Part shown: piece after piece, positions 7,566-15,549 of the stretch | How positions within the stretch are numbered: the stretch's first letter is position 1 | How the letters are laid out: each line of letters opens with the position of its first letter | Source: UBA4810 sp002479215 | Lineage (GTDB): Bacteria > Desulfobacterota > Syntrophia > Syntrophales > Smithellaceae | NCBI GenBank assembly: GCA_049514435.1 | Contig: JBEKVB010000002.1 | Coordinates: 124,001-188,000 of the forward strand | DNA length: 64,000 nt | Reading direction: 5' to 3' | Notes under the pieces: generated by a model | Databases searched by the model: none | Told to the model about the DNA's origin: nothing | What the model saw: only the letters and a program-made list of their open reading frames with translations | Program-made: the position numbers and the translations under genes

Positions 7566-8996
7566 CTAACCGCCGCCTAAGGCTTTGTAGAGGGCGATGA
7601 GATCGGTGGCGATACTACGCTCGCTCTGCACCAACGCGTCTTCGGAGGCGTAAAGAGAACGCTGGGCATTGAGCACGTTGAGAAAATCAGTCTGGCCCTC
7701 AGTGTAAAGCTGCAATGACAAGTCCACTGCTTTGCGGTTGGCGATAACAGCATCATTAAGTGCCTTGCGGTGCTGTTGTTCCTTGGCAAACGCAATCAAC
7801 GCATTTTCGACATCCTGAAATGCAGCCAGGACTGTTTTCTGGTAGGTGATGAACGCTTGGTCACGCAGAGCCTCCTGCAAATGTATGTTCGACACAATCG
7901 CACCGCCTTGGAAAATTGGCCAAGTTACCGCTGGACCAAAGGCGTATGAGCGGCTGACGTCAGTCCACCACGTGCTTAGCAGGTTGGTACTCCAGCTCAT
8001 TGTCCCGGTTAAGGAAAAATTAGGGAAAAGGTTAGCTGTAGCGACACCGATTTGTGCGGCAGCGGCATGCAATTGAGCCTCCGCTGCGCGAATGTCGGGC
8101 CGACATCGTAACAAATCTGACGGTAAACCGACGGGCACTTGTGCCGGTATGCTGGGCAGATTACCCGTCGGCGATAATTGTTTCAATAATTCCGCCGGCA
8201 GCCGTGCCAACAACACACTCAAAGCATAGATGGACTGCTGTGCAGCGGTTTCAAAGACCGGGATTTGAGACTCGGTCGTAGCAACATTAGAATCGGCCTC
8301 GGCGACGTCAAGCGCACTGTCGAAGCCCACATTAAATAGTTTACGAGTAATGTCAGCGGTGTGTTTCTGGGCTTCAAGATTGTTTTGCGCGATCACAATC
8401 TCCTGCTGGTAACCGCGAAGCTGGATGTAATTGAGTGCCACTTCAGCGATGATGCTGACCTGTACGTCGCGGATATTTTCAATTGCGGCTTGGATATTGG
8501 CATTGGCTGATTCCACATTGCGGCGCAGGCCGCCAAACAGGTCAAGTTCCCACACGGCGTCCAAACCGGCTTGATAAAGATCTTGCCAATGTTGGTTGTC
8601 TGGCGTGGTGGCCGCATCGTGTAATCTCTGGTAACTGCCTGAGGCTGTAACTCCCGGCCACAATCCGCCGACAGCGATTCCTCGCATGGCGCGGGCCTGG
8701 CGCAAATTCGCCTCGGCTATTTGCAGATCGAGGTTTGTCCTTACCGCTTCCTCGACAAGTTCGGTCAATATCGGATCGTTGAATTGCTGCCACCACTTAG
8801 TGAGGTCGGCTGGCTGCGCAGTAGCTACTGATGGTTGGGTAGTCGGTGCCTTTGCCACGCCGACCCACTCGGGGGGGGCTGTCGTAATCGGCGGATGATA
8901 ATCCGGACCGACCATGCACCCGTTTACTATTAAAACGGCTAAACTGACCGCCGCAACCGAGACCGAAACGTAGCACCGTTGATCGTGCGTATGCAT
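7566..8996 (-). CDS. Outer-membrane efflux lipoprotein, NodT/OprM family
   Basis: Outer-membrane channel of a tripartite efflux pump. An export signal ends in the lipobox VLIVNGC, followed by MVGPDYHPP, the hallmark start of mature NodT-family lipoproteins. Two outer-membrane efflux repeats follow, with long periplasmic helices (LTELVEEAVRTNLDLQIAEANLRQAR; LPSDLLRCRPDIRAAEAQLHAA). Start chosen at 8996, where GTGAGG lies eight bases upstream; an alternative ATG at 9014 overlaps the stop of the permease gene. Product about 476 residues. It is the last gene of the macA-ATPase-permease-nodT operon. Confidence 0.9.
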   Translation of the reverse strand: MHTHDQRCYVSVSVAAVSLAVLIVNGCMVGPDYHPPITTAPPEWVGVAKAPTTQPSVATAQPADLTKWWQQFNDPILTELVEEAVRTNLDLQIAEANLRQARAMRGIAVGGLWPGVTASGSYQRLHDAATTPDNQHWQDLYQAGLDAVWELDLFGGLRRNVESANANIQAAIENIRDVQVSIIAEVALNYIQLRGYQQEIVIAQNNLEAQKHTADITRKLFNVGFDSALDVAEADSNVATTESQIPVFETAAQQSIYALSVLLARLPAELLKQLSPTGNLPSIPAQVPVGLPSDLLRCRPDIRAAEAQLHAAAAQIGVATANLFPNFSLTGTMSWSTNLLSTWWTDVSRSYAFGPAVTWPIFQGGAIVSNIHLQEALRDQAFITYQKTVLAAFQDVENALIAFAKEQQHRKALNDAVIANRKAVDLSLQLYTEGQTDFLNVLNAQRSLYASEDALVQSERSIATDLIALYKALGGG

Positions 8997-9006
8997 TAGT
9001 TCTGCC

Positions 9007-10380
9007 TCACTCATACCGGAGCGCCTCGATGGGATCAAGCCTCGACGCTTTCCATGCCGGGTAGAAACCGAAAATAATACCCACACTAGCCGAAACAATA
9101 ACGGCAGCTACTATTGCGCCCACCGAAACTGCCGTCGGCCAATGCAACACCGCGGATACAATGTACGAGCTGCCGCGGCCAAGCACGATGCCCAAAGTGC
9201 CGCCGAGTAGGCACAGCACGACCGCTTCGGTCAAAAACTGCCGTAGGATGTCACTAGGCTCGGCGCCTACCGCCATGCGCAGACCGATCTCACGCGTTCG
9301 TTCGGTGACCGAGACGAGCATGATATTCATGATGCCGACGCCACCGACCACGAGCGAGATCATTGCCACGCACAAAAGCAGTTTGGTTATCAACTCCGTT
9401 GTCGAACTCATTGCCTTGGCGATCTCGGTCATATCACGTACGTTAAAATCATTCACATCGGTGACGCGAAGATGGTGCCTTTCGCGCAGCAGCATGATGA
9501 TCTGCTCAATAGCAAAAGGAATCTGGCTGCCTGACTGCGCGGCGGTCAGGATCTGGTCAACATTAGCGAAACGGATCGGTTGCGGCGCGTCGGCCTGCTC
9601 TGAGTCCGTCGGAACATAATAGAGATTTTGCTGGATATTGGGATAAATCAGGTTGAGCGTATTAACTTCGCTACTGTTCGCGGTATTCGTACTGCTCTGA
9701 TTGGCATTGGCAAGCGAGGAAGCAACCACGCGATATTTGATTGTCGTCCACGGCGCCAACAGGATATCATCCTGGTCCATACCCATTACATTCGCGCCTT
9801 TTTTCTGCAAAACACCGATGACTTTAAAAGCAACATTGCGGATACGGATTTCTTTGCCGATAGGCGACTCCCCTCCGAATAACTCGCTCACAATTGTCTG
9901 GCCTATTATGCACACTTTACTGGAGTTGCGAACGTCATGCTCGGTGAACGCGTCACCCTTGTCCAGATCGGTCCATTCCCGGACATCCAGAAACGATGGC
10001 GTGGTGCCATAGACATAAGTCGGCACCCAGTTGCGGTTACCATACACTATCTGCGTGCGTGCGCGCACAATCGGTGCCACACTCCTGACAGAGGGGCACT
10101 CTTTAGTGATCGCATCTGCATCCTGCGGCGTCAGCGTCATCTTGCTGCCGGATCCTTGGTTGACACCGCTAATGCTAATTGCACCCGGCACGATCACGAG
10201 GGTGTTAGCACCTATACTGGCCATGGTGCGTTGGATGGCTATCGTTGTGCCGTTGCCAATCTCCATCATAGCGATTACCGCTCCGACACCGATGACGATA
10301 CCCAGCGTGGTGAGCAAAGTGCGCATCACATTGCGTCCAAGTGCGCCGAAGGCCGTTTTCATGGTGCTATATAATCTCAT
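9007..10380 (-). CDS. MacB-like ABC transporter permease
   Basis: A 457-residue inner-membrane protein with the MacB arrangement: a first transmembrane helix (TLLTTLGIVIGVGAVIAMM) after a short cytoplasmic segment, a large periplasmic domain of about 240 residues (MacB_PCD), then three helices of the FtsX fold containing GGVGIMNIMLVSVTERTREIGLRMAVGA and a C terminus SRLDPIEALRYE. It would couple ATP hydrolysis to substrate delivery toward the adaptor and outer-membrane channel. E. coli MacB has its ATPase fused; here it is a separate upstream gene, overlapping by four bases. Confidence 0.92.
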   Translation of the reverse strand: MRLYSTMKTAFGALGRNVMRTLLTTLGIVIGVGAVIAMMEIGNGTTIAIQRTMASIGANTLVIVPGAISISGVNQGSGSKMTLTPQDADAITKECPSVRSVAPIVRARTQIVYGNRNWVPTYVYGTTPSFLDVREWTDLDKGDAFTEHDVRNSSKVCIIGQTIVSELFGGESPIGKEIRIRNVAFKVIGVLQKKGANVMGMDQDDILLAPWTTIKYRVVASSLANANQSSTNTANSSEVNTLNLIYPNIQQNLYYVPTDSEQADAPQPIRFANVDQILTAAQSGSQIPFAIEQIIMLLRERHHLRVTDVNDFNVRDMTEIAKAMSSTTELITKLLLCVAMISLVVGGVGIMNIMLVSVTERTREIGLRMAVGAEPSDILRQFLTEAVVLCLLGGTLGIVLGRGSSYIVSAVLHWPTAVSVGAIVAAVIVSASVGIIFGFYPAWKASRLDPIEALRYE

Positions 10381-11084
10381 ACAGCACCTTTGGGTTCGGG
10401 TTGACCCGTGCCGTTTATTAGGCCATCCTTGATATGAATGACTCGCTGGGCGTGTTTTGCCACGCCGGGATCGTGGGTAACGAGGATGACTGTGATGCCA
10501 TCGACGCTGTTGAACTGCTGGAACATCTCGAGAATTTCCTCGCTGGTGCGTGAATCGAGGTTGCCGGTCGGTTCGTCAGCCAGTAGCACTCGCGGCTGAT
10601 TGACCAGCGATCGGGCGATAGCAACACGCTGCTGTTCGCCACCGGAAAGTTGAGAGGGCTGGTGATCAATGCGATCCGCCAAACCAACTTTCTGCAGCAA
10701 CTCAGCGGCACGCTGTTTCTTTTGATGTTCATTGAGGTTTTCCTTAGTATAGATCAGCGGCATCAAAACGTTTTCCAATGCCGTGGTGCGCGGCAATAAA
10801 TTGAAGCTTTGGAAAACAAAACCTATTACCCGGTTTCGCAGCCGGGCCCTTTCCGTGGCGGTGAGCCAGGTAATCTCGTGGCCGTCCAGCCAGTACTTTC
10901 CTGAAGTCGGGTGATCCAAACAGCCGAGGATATTCATCAATGTGCTTTTGCCGGAGCCACTGGCACCCATCAACGCCACAAGTTCGCCGCGGGAGATATT
11001 CAGCGACACGTCTTTGAGCACCGGCAAGTCAATCTCACCGAGATAGTAGGTCTTATGTATGTCTCGCAGTTCGATCAAATCCAT
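10377..11084 (-). CDS. MacB/LolD-type ABC transporter ATP-binding protein
   Basis: A 235-residue ABC ATPase. The Walker A is GASGSGKST, the Q loop is in FVFQSFNLLPR, the signature motif is LSGGEQQRVAIAR, and Walker B is VLLADEPTGNLDS, followed by the H loop in VILVTHDP. The sequence pattern places it in the MacB/LolD/FtsE group. It lies between the adaptor gene (24 bases upstream) and the permease gene (four-base overlap), so it is the energising subunit of this exporter. The exported compound cannot be deduced; macrolides, peptides, lipopeptides and siderophores are known for the family. Confidence 0.93.
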   Translation of the reverse strand: MDLIELRDIHKTYYLGEIDLPVLKDVSLNISRGELVALMGASGSGKSTLMNILGCLDHPTSGKYWLDGHEITWLTATERARLRNRVIGFVFQSFNLLPRTTALENVLMPLIYTKENLNEHQKKQRAAELLQKVGLADRIDHQPSQLSGGEQQRVAIARSLVNQPRVLLADEPTGNLDSRTSEEILEMFQQFNSVDGITVILVTHDPGVAKHAQRVIHIKDGLINGTGQPEPKGAV

Positions 11085-11108
11085 GAATGGGTCACATCCT
11101 GACTAACT

Positions 11109-12485
11109 TTACCGGTCACCGCCGGGACTGCCCGAGCCAGTCTGGCCCTGGCGCTGCCCCCGCCCCACTTGGGGCGTAAACGGACTGCGTTCAGCACTGG
11201 GGATATCTGCAGTTTCTTGTGTTGCCTCGCCGATGACTACACGCAGGCCCTCGGTCAAATCGCTGCCTTCAACCTCCGTGAATGTGCCGTCCGTCAACCC
11301 GATTTTCACGCGCACAGGCCGGACGAACTTTCCTTGCTCGACCCAGATGGTTCCACGTGCTTGTAGTGTCGCGATGGTGTCAGAGACACCGCTACTTTCC
11401 CGGCTTGGAGAACCGGCATGTACATGTGGTGTTTGGCGAAACTCAGGGGTGATCTGTTTGGGCCGCGGCAACCAACGCAGTGCTGTATTCGGAATCAGCA
11501 GCACGCCTTTCCGACGGCCAATCATGAACTGGACGTTGGCTGTCAAATAAGGCAGCAGTTTGCCATCGTCATTTTTAGTGTTGACTTCGACGGTGTAAGT
11601 GACGACGTTCTGCGTCATCGTCGCATTGAGGCGGATTTTGCCGACCCTACCTTGGAACACCTGGTTAGGAAGAGCATCCACGGTGAACTCCACCGGCTGG
11701 TCTTTAGAAATGTTGCCTATGTCGGCTTCGTTGACCGACACCCAAATCTGGATGCGCTTGAGGTCTTTCGCAATGAGAAATAGGCTCGACGCACTCAGGC
11801 TGGAAACAACGGTCTGGCCGATGTTAACCCGGCGGTCAACAATCACACCCTTGACCGGTGACTTTATGGTACAGTAATTGAGATTAATCTGGGCGGTGGC
11901 GAGGTTTGCTTTGGCTTGTGCCACCGCTGCCTTCGCTTGCTCTACGGCCGCATCAGCGGCCGCCAAGTTGGCTTTGGCTACTTCGTAATTGGCTTTGTAT
12001 TGGTCGTAGGCACTCTGTGCCAACGCATCGGACGGGCCAAGCTTCTGCGCCCGACCCCAGTCCTGCTGGGCCTGCAGCAATTTTGCTTTCATCTGAAGAA
12101 CGTTGGCGTCAGCACTGATCTTATTAGCCTCAGCCTGCTGGACTTGGGCCTTAGCAGTATCCACGGCGGCGGCATAAAGCGAATCGTCAATATTGGCCAG
12201 CACCGTACCCACATTTACAACCGAGCCGTAGTCAATTGCTTTCCCGTGTTTGTCCTTGCCGAAAGTGCTAATCAACCCCGAAACTTGAGCACCAACATCC
12301 ACTACTACCTCCGGCTCAACCGTGCCCGTTGCGCTGATTGTAGCCACCAGATCGCCCCGTTTCACCGGTATCGTGCGGTACGTCGGCACCTTCTTTCCCG
12401 TGGACCAGAATGACCACACACCAAAACCACTGATCACGACAAGCACTATAACTGCTAGGAACATGATTCTAACTTTTCGTCGCAT
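11109..12485 (-). CDS. Periplasmic adaptor (membrane fusion) protein, MacA/HlyD family
   Basis: Start chosen at 12485, where GAG lies about nine bases upstream; an in-frame ATG at 12494 is too close to it. The 458-residue protein has an N-terminal membrane anchor (VRIMFLAVIVLVVISGFGVW), then the RGDLVATISATGTVEP entry to the lipoyl domain, a long alanine/glutamine-rich coiled coil (ADAAVEQAKAAVAQAKANL) and the returning lipoyl half (CTIKSPVKGVIVDR), followed by beta-barrel and membrane-proximal domains. The C terminus is rich in Gly, Ser and Gln (GQRQGQTGSGSPGG). It bridges the MacB-like pump and the NodT channel and is the first gene of the operon. Confidence 0.92.
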   Translation of the reverse strand: MRRKVRIMFLAVIVLVVISGFGVWSFWSTGKKVPTYRTIPVKRGDLVATISATGTVEPEVVVDVGAQVSGLISTFGKDKHGKAIDYGSVVNVGTVLANIDDSLYAAAVDTAKAQVQQAEANKISADANVLQMKAKLLQAQQDWGRAQKLGPSDALAQSAYDQYKANYEVAKANLAAADAAVEQAKAAVAQAKANLATAQINLNYCTIKSPVKGVIVDRRVNIGQTVVSSLSASSLFLIAKDLKRIQIWVSVNEADIGNISKDQPVEFTVDALPNQVFQGRVGKIRLNATMTQNVVTYTVEVNTKNDDGKLLPYLTANVQFMIGRRKGVLLIPNTALRWLPRPKQITPEFRQTPHVHAGSPSRESSGVSDTIATLQARGTIWVEQGKFVRPVRVKIGLTDGTFTEVEGSDLTEGLRVVIGEATQETADIPSAERSPFTPQVGRGQRQGQTGSGSPGGDR

Positions 12486-13424
12486 AATAATCATCTCTAC
12501 GGTTTACGGGTCTACCGCTTAATGATCCGTGAGGTCAAAGCATATTCATATTACACAGGTAATGCAATTTCACGCAATATTACTGGATAATCGCGGCCAT
12601 TAAAAGGATTAAACTTTCTATTTCTCCTAATAATCACCTCCATATGACTGCAGGAATAAAACGCAAAAAATATACCAGAAATGAGTAAAAAAATGTAATC
12701 ACTTAATATGATAGAATATTTAATAATTGGTATTGTAGAGTAGCAAATTCCTTCCCATAAAAATGGGAAGGATATATCCAATCTGAGGTATCCAACTGAA
12801 TAAAAAGTACCCATGCAGATGAGTTTACGAAAACTGCCACAATATCCTGCTTTATGGGCAGGGATGAATGGCAAAACAATTTTCGTAAAACTTAAAATGA
12901 TCTTATCCCCTTTGGAAGCTAAAAGAGAAAGAGTCACGCCCTCAGTATATATTAGAATTATTACGGAAACAGAAAAGATAGTTCCTGTTCTCCTAATTAG
13001 AGCGATAAACTACCGTTAATTGCAATTCGGTGTAATTACCGGGGGCATTCTCACTTAATTTTGGTTCTGTCTATTTGCAATAAATACCAACTTTCAATTG
13101 GAAATCATGAATCATTAGCGTATATTAAACCCCTTACTTTGTAGGTGTTTTCAGCAAGCACTTCTTCCTGTAAGAGAGATTTCTCAAGTTTTCCGGTAGA
13201 CGCAACATTTCTTGGAATATTCGACAATGTCCAGAAAAAGAACGCTGCAAATAAATATCCTATTTGAACGCAATTTTAAATTTGGGAAACTTTGGGAATC
13301 AATGCTCATTGCAACCTCTGTAATGAAGACTATAAATAAAAATAGTGATAAAATAAAGTAATTCCGCCATTGACTTAACTGTAGCTTATGAATAAATTAA
13401 AACAAAAAGATAGAGGAGAAAAGT
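12486..13424. other. Long AT-rich intergenic region, no confident gene
   Basis: About 940 bases between the efflux operon and a small membrane protein gene. A 128-codon minus-strand frame with a GTG start at 12937 and a 68-codon plus-strand frame at 12813-13019 overlap each other; neither has a recognisable domain or good start signals, and I do not call them. One copy of a short intergenic repeat (TGTAGGTGTTTTCAGCAAGC...) lies at 13139-13170. The upstream region of the efflux operon promoter must lie here, but no clear -35/-10 pair was seen. Confidence 0.5.
13137..13170 (+). repeat. Short intergenic repeat A, copy 1
   Basis: The segment CTTTGTAGGTGTTTTCAGCA plus AGCACTTCTTCCTG recurs in shorter or diverged form at 13730-13751 and 13959-13990, all within the same accessory stretch. 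Function unknown. Confidence 0.55.
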
Positions 13425-13706
13425 ATGGATGAAATATTTACAAAGAAAGTGCGGTCTGCGGCAGTGGCTGGATGGTGGACTTTGTTAATCGCCTATTGTA
13501 TTCTGCTGATTCAATGGCTTGCTTATTGGCTGATCATGAACAGACAGCCAGAAGGAATGCTTTGCCTCTGGGGTAAAGGCTTTACTTGGGCGGAAATTCG
13601 TACTATCTGGCTGTGGGCAATGGTGACATATAAACTCGGCTGTGGAATGATACTATTTGTCGTGATCTGGCTGACACTTTGGGCAAGACAGCTGGCAAAA
13701 AAATAG
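13425..13706 (+). CDS. Small two-helix membrane protein of unknown function
   Basis: A 93-residue protein with a good ribosome-binding site (AGAGGAGA) and two predicted transmembrane helices: TLLIAYCILLIQWLAYWLI at about residues 20-38 and GCGMILFVVIWLTLWA at about 73-88. The loop between them holds RQPEGMLCLWGKGFTWAEIR. The N terminus (MDEIFTKKVRSAAVAGW) and the end (RQLAKK) are basic. I do not recognise a family. It stands alone, flanked on both sides by intergenic repeats. Confidence 0.65.
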   Translation: MDEIFTKKVRSAAVAGWWTLLIAYCILLIQWLAYWLIMNRQPEGMLCLWGKGFTWAEIRTIWLWAMVTYKLGCGMILFVVIWLTLWARQLAKK

Positions 13707-13843
13707 AATTGACGGTTATGGCTAAATAGCTGTTTTCAGCAAGCACTTCTTAGTTGGAAAAGATGAAAAACTTGTTCGAATATCTTGCAGTATGAATTGG
13801 AAGGTAATTAATATTTATCACTGGGGTTTCGATGAGAAGAAAT

Positions 13844-13968
13844 GCTAACCAAGGCATCCACCGGACAGCTTTCAGCCATCGCTGATCCGCACGTTGCAAA
13901 TCAATTATTGCAAACGCAAATCCTTAAAATATTTTATTCATCCACCATGGTTGTTGACTTGTAGGTGT
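13844..13968. repeat. attC-like inverted repeat with a conserved tail, copy 2
   Basis: Starts GCTAACCAAGGCATCCACCG, contains CGGACAGC and CGCTGATCCGCACGTT, and is followed by ACGCAAATCCTTAAAATATT and TTATTCATCCACCATGGTTG. The order and sequence parallel those at 6429-6540. The terminal GTTGCAA deviates from the integron core GTTRRRY, so this copy looks decayed. Confidence 0.4.
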
Positions 13969-14001
13969 AAGTAGCATTTGCTTCTTCCTGAAAGCAACAA
14001 A

Positions 14002-14072
14002 GCGTCAACCTTAACGAAAATGCAGGACTTCAATCCGAAAGCATTGATGTTTTTTCCTCAACAATTATGATA
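14002..14072 (+). repeat. Short intergenic repeat C, copy 1
   Basis: GCGTCAACCTTAACGAAAAT followed by GCAGGACTTC, then a CATTGATG...TTTCCTC...AT-TATGATA tail. The same order occurs at 14921-14990, so about 70 bases are shared. Both copies lie upstream of small exported or membrane protein genes. Confidence 0.6.
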
Positions 14073-14352
14073 TGCTTGCACTATTCTGTGAGTGGCCGGG
14101 GGCCAACTCGCGCATAGTTGAAATCATGTAGCGCCGTCGGGAACAAGGCTAAAAAAGGGAAAAGACAAATCTACAACCTGTAGTATTGGGAGAAACCGGT
14201 CTACTCGACTCCGATACGGCTCCCGTTAGTTTTTTTAAATCAACAGGTAATCATCAGGGATTTTTTTGAGAAGAGAGGCTGGAAACGGGATAAATTTTTC
14301 GTTATGATGAATCAAACTATTATAGAGATATAACAGTAACAACAGGGACAAT

Positions 14353-14745
14353 ATGAAACGAAAAGTTGCACATCTGCGCGAAAGCCTTATCCTCATCGGC
14401 GCCATTATCATGTTGGTTGGTTTGGGTAGTGCCATCATGATTTATCAGTCAGCTGGGGATGATTCAGAAAGCGTGTTGGGTTACGAAATAATAGATGGAT
14501 CTGCTTATCCGATTAGGCCTGAAGATTCCAGGATGTATAGGCGTGATTTGGAACTTTATGGTGGAAAAGCAGCTGTGATTACTGATGATTTCAGTCGTTG
14601 GTTTGTCGGATTATGGCATGGAAAATCACTCGCCTTCACAGTAGCCGGCATTAGCATTTTTATATCCTTTGTGTTTTTCTTTGCTGCCAGTCGCTTGCCA
14701 TTCCTCTTAAAATCTGATGTCCACAATGAAAACAATCGGGAGTGA
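14353..14745 (+). CDS. Small membrane protein with two helices, unknown function
   Basis: A 130-residue protein. The first helix (SLILIGAIIMLVGLGSAIMIY) begins near residue 11 and the second (AFTVAGISIFISFVFFFAAS) near residue 97. The roughly 65-residue loop between them is hydrophilic (YEIIDGSAYPIRPEDSRMYRRDLELYGGKAAVITDDFSRWF). The positive-inside rule places both termini in the cytoplasm and the loop outside. A weak purine-rich ribosome-binding site (CAGGGACAAT) precedes the ATG. No family recognised. Confidence 0.6.
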   Translation: MKRKVAHLRESLILIGAIIMLVGLGSAIMIYQSAGDDSESVLGYEIIDGSAYPIRPEDSRMYRRDLELYGGKAAVITDDFSRWFVGLWHGKSLAFTVAGISIFISFVFFFAASRLPFLLKSDVHNENNRE

Positions 14746-14920
14746 CCTCTATTCGACACTTCGTCACACTGATGACCTTGGGCTATTGCTGCGTCGTGAT
14801 CAAGGACTGCTATGCGGATTGTGATACTAAAGTCCATCACTGCCTTGATTCTGCCGATTGGGCGAGCTGAAAAAATCGGGAGATAGAATTTTTACATATA
14901 TCTTTCTTGTTATCCGCAAA

Positions 14921-14990
14921 TCGTCAACCTCGACGAAAATGCAGGACTTCACATCAAAATCATTAATGCTATTTCCTCGATAATATGATA
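14921..14990 (+). repeat. Short intergenic repeat C, copy 2
   Basis: TCGTCAACCTCGACGAAAAT followed by GCAGGACTTC and a CATTAATG...TTTCCTCGATAATATGATA tail, matching 14002-14072 over about 70 bases with scattered changes. It lies directly upstream of the HMA-like protein gene and may contribute its promoter region. Confidence 0.6.
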
Positions 14991-15032
14991 AAAATCCAAA
15001 TTACTAATTATAAAACACTTGAAGAGGAAGAG

Positions 15033-15326
15033 ATGAAAAAAATTATTAAAATCATTTTATTATTTGTTTGTTTTGCCGTTCCTTCAATGGCTTTTGCAAA
15101 GGATAGAGTTGTCCAATTAAATTTATCTGGCTGTGCCGATTGTAACGCAGATGTTAGAATAGGGGCAATCTTAAAAAAAACTAAAGGCGTCAAGAGGTAT
15201 AAAAATAAGGGGCATGGTTTGTTAATTATTACCTTCAATGACGAAATTACTACGCTAAATGTCATCATTAATGAGCTCTCAAGAGGAAAGTTGTTCGTTG
15301 AAGGCGAAGCGATTTTTCTGAAATGA
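15033..15326 (+). CDS. Exported protein with an HMA-like GCxxC metal-binding motif
   Basis: Start at 15033 because GAGGAAGAG lies just upstream; a longer frame from 14985 lacks such a site. The 97-residue precursor has a clear signal peptide (KKIIKIILLFVCFAVPSMAFA, cleavage after AFA). The mature part carries NLSGCADCNADVR early and two later beta-strand-like segments (GLLIITFNDE; KLFVEGEAIFLK), consistent with a MerP-like heavy-metal-associated fold in the periplasm. The classical motif is GMxCxxC; here it is GCxxC without Met. A role in metal or redox handling is inference. Confidence 0.6.
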   Translation: MKKIIKIILLFVCFAVPSMAFAKDRVVQLNLSGCADCNADVRIGAILKKTKGVKRYKNKGHGLLIITFNDEITTLNVIINELSRGKLFVEGEAIFLK

Positions 15327-15478
15327 GAATAATTATTTTTTTAATTAAAATTGATTAAAATACATTATAATATATTTGAAAGGCAAATTTATTAATAAAG
15401 AGATTGAAAACAATAGAAGAACTTTTTACGACAATACTGTCGTAGATGCCTGTCTGAGATTATTTCGGGAAAAAGGTA

Positions 15479-15510
15479 TTCAACTTAAAGGTACATGATT
15501 TTAAATCGTA
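15479..15510 (+). repeat. Direct repeat D, copy 1
   Basis: TTCAACTTAAAGGTACATGA followed by TTTTAAATCGTAA. A close match (TTCAACTTGAAGGAACATGA, then TTTTGAATGGTAA) lies at 17819-17850, so the two copies bracket the diguanylate cyclase gene. Confidence 0.55.
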
Positions 15511-15549
15511 AACTCCGATGTAGTTTTACCTGACTGAGGGATCTTGCGC

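Larger units (their letters stand above)
13707..14352. other. Repeat-rich intergenic region with a GC-rich structured block
   Basis: Some 650 bases without a gene. It holds repeat A fragments (13730-13751, 13959-13990), the second attC-like element with tail (13844-13968), repeat C (14002-14053) and a GC-rich block at about 14084-14236. The block has nested hairpins, including GAGTGGCC/GGCCAACTC with a GGG loop and CTACA/TGTAG, and ends in seven T residues. The block could be a structured RNA or a remnant of a larger ribozyme; I could not identify it. Confidence 0.5.

Noticed and set aside
12551..12937. A 128-codon minus-strand frame with a hydrophobic middle.
   Set aside because: GTG start without a ribosome-binding site, AT-rich sequence biased to hydrophobic codons, overlap with another open frame and no recognisable domain.
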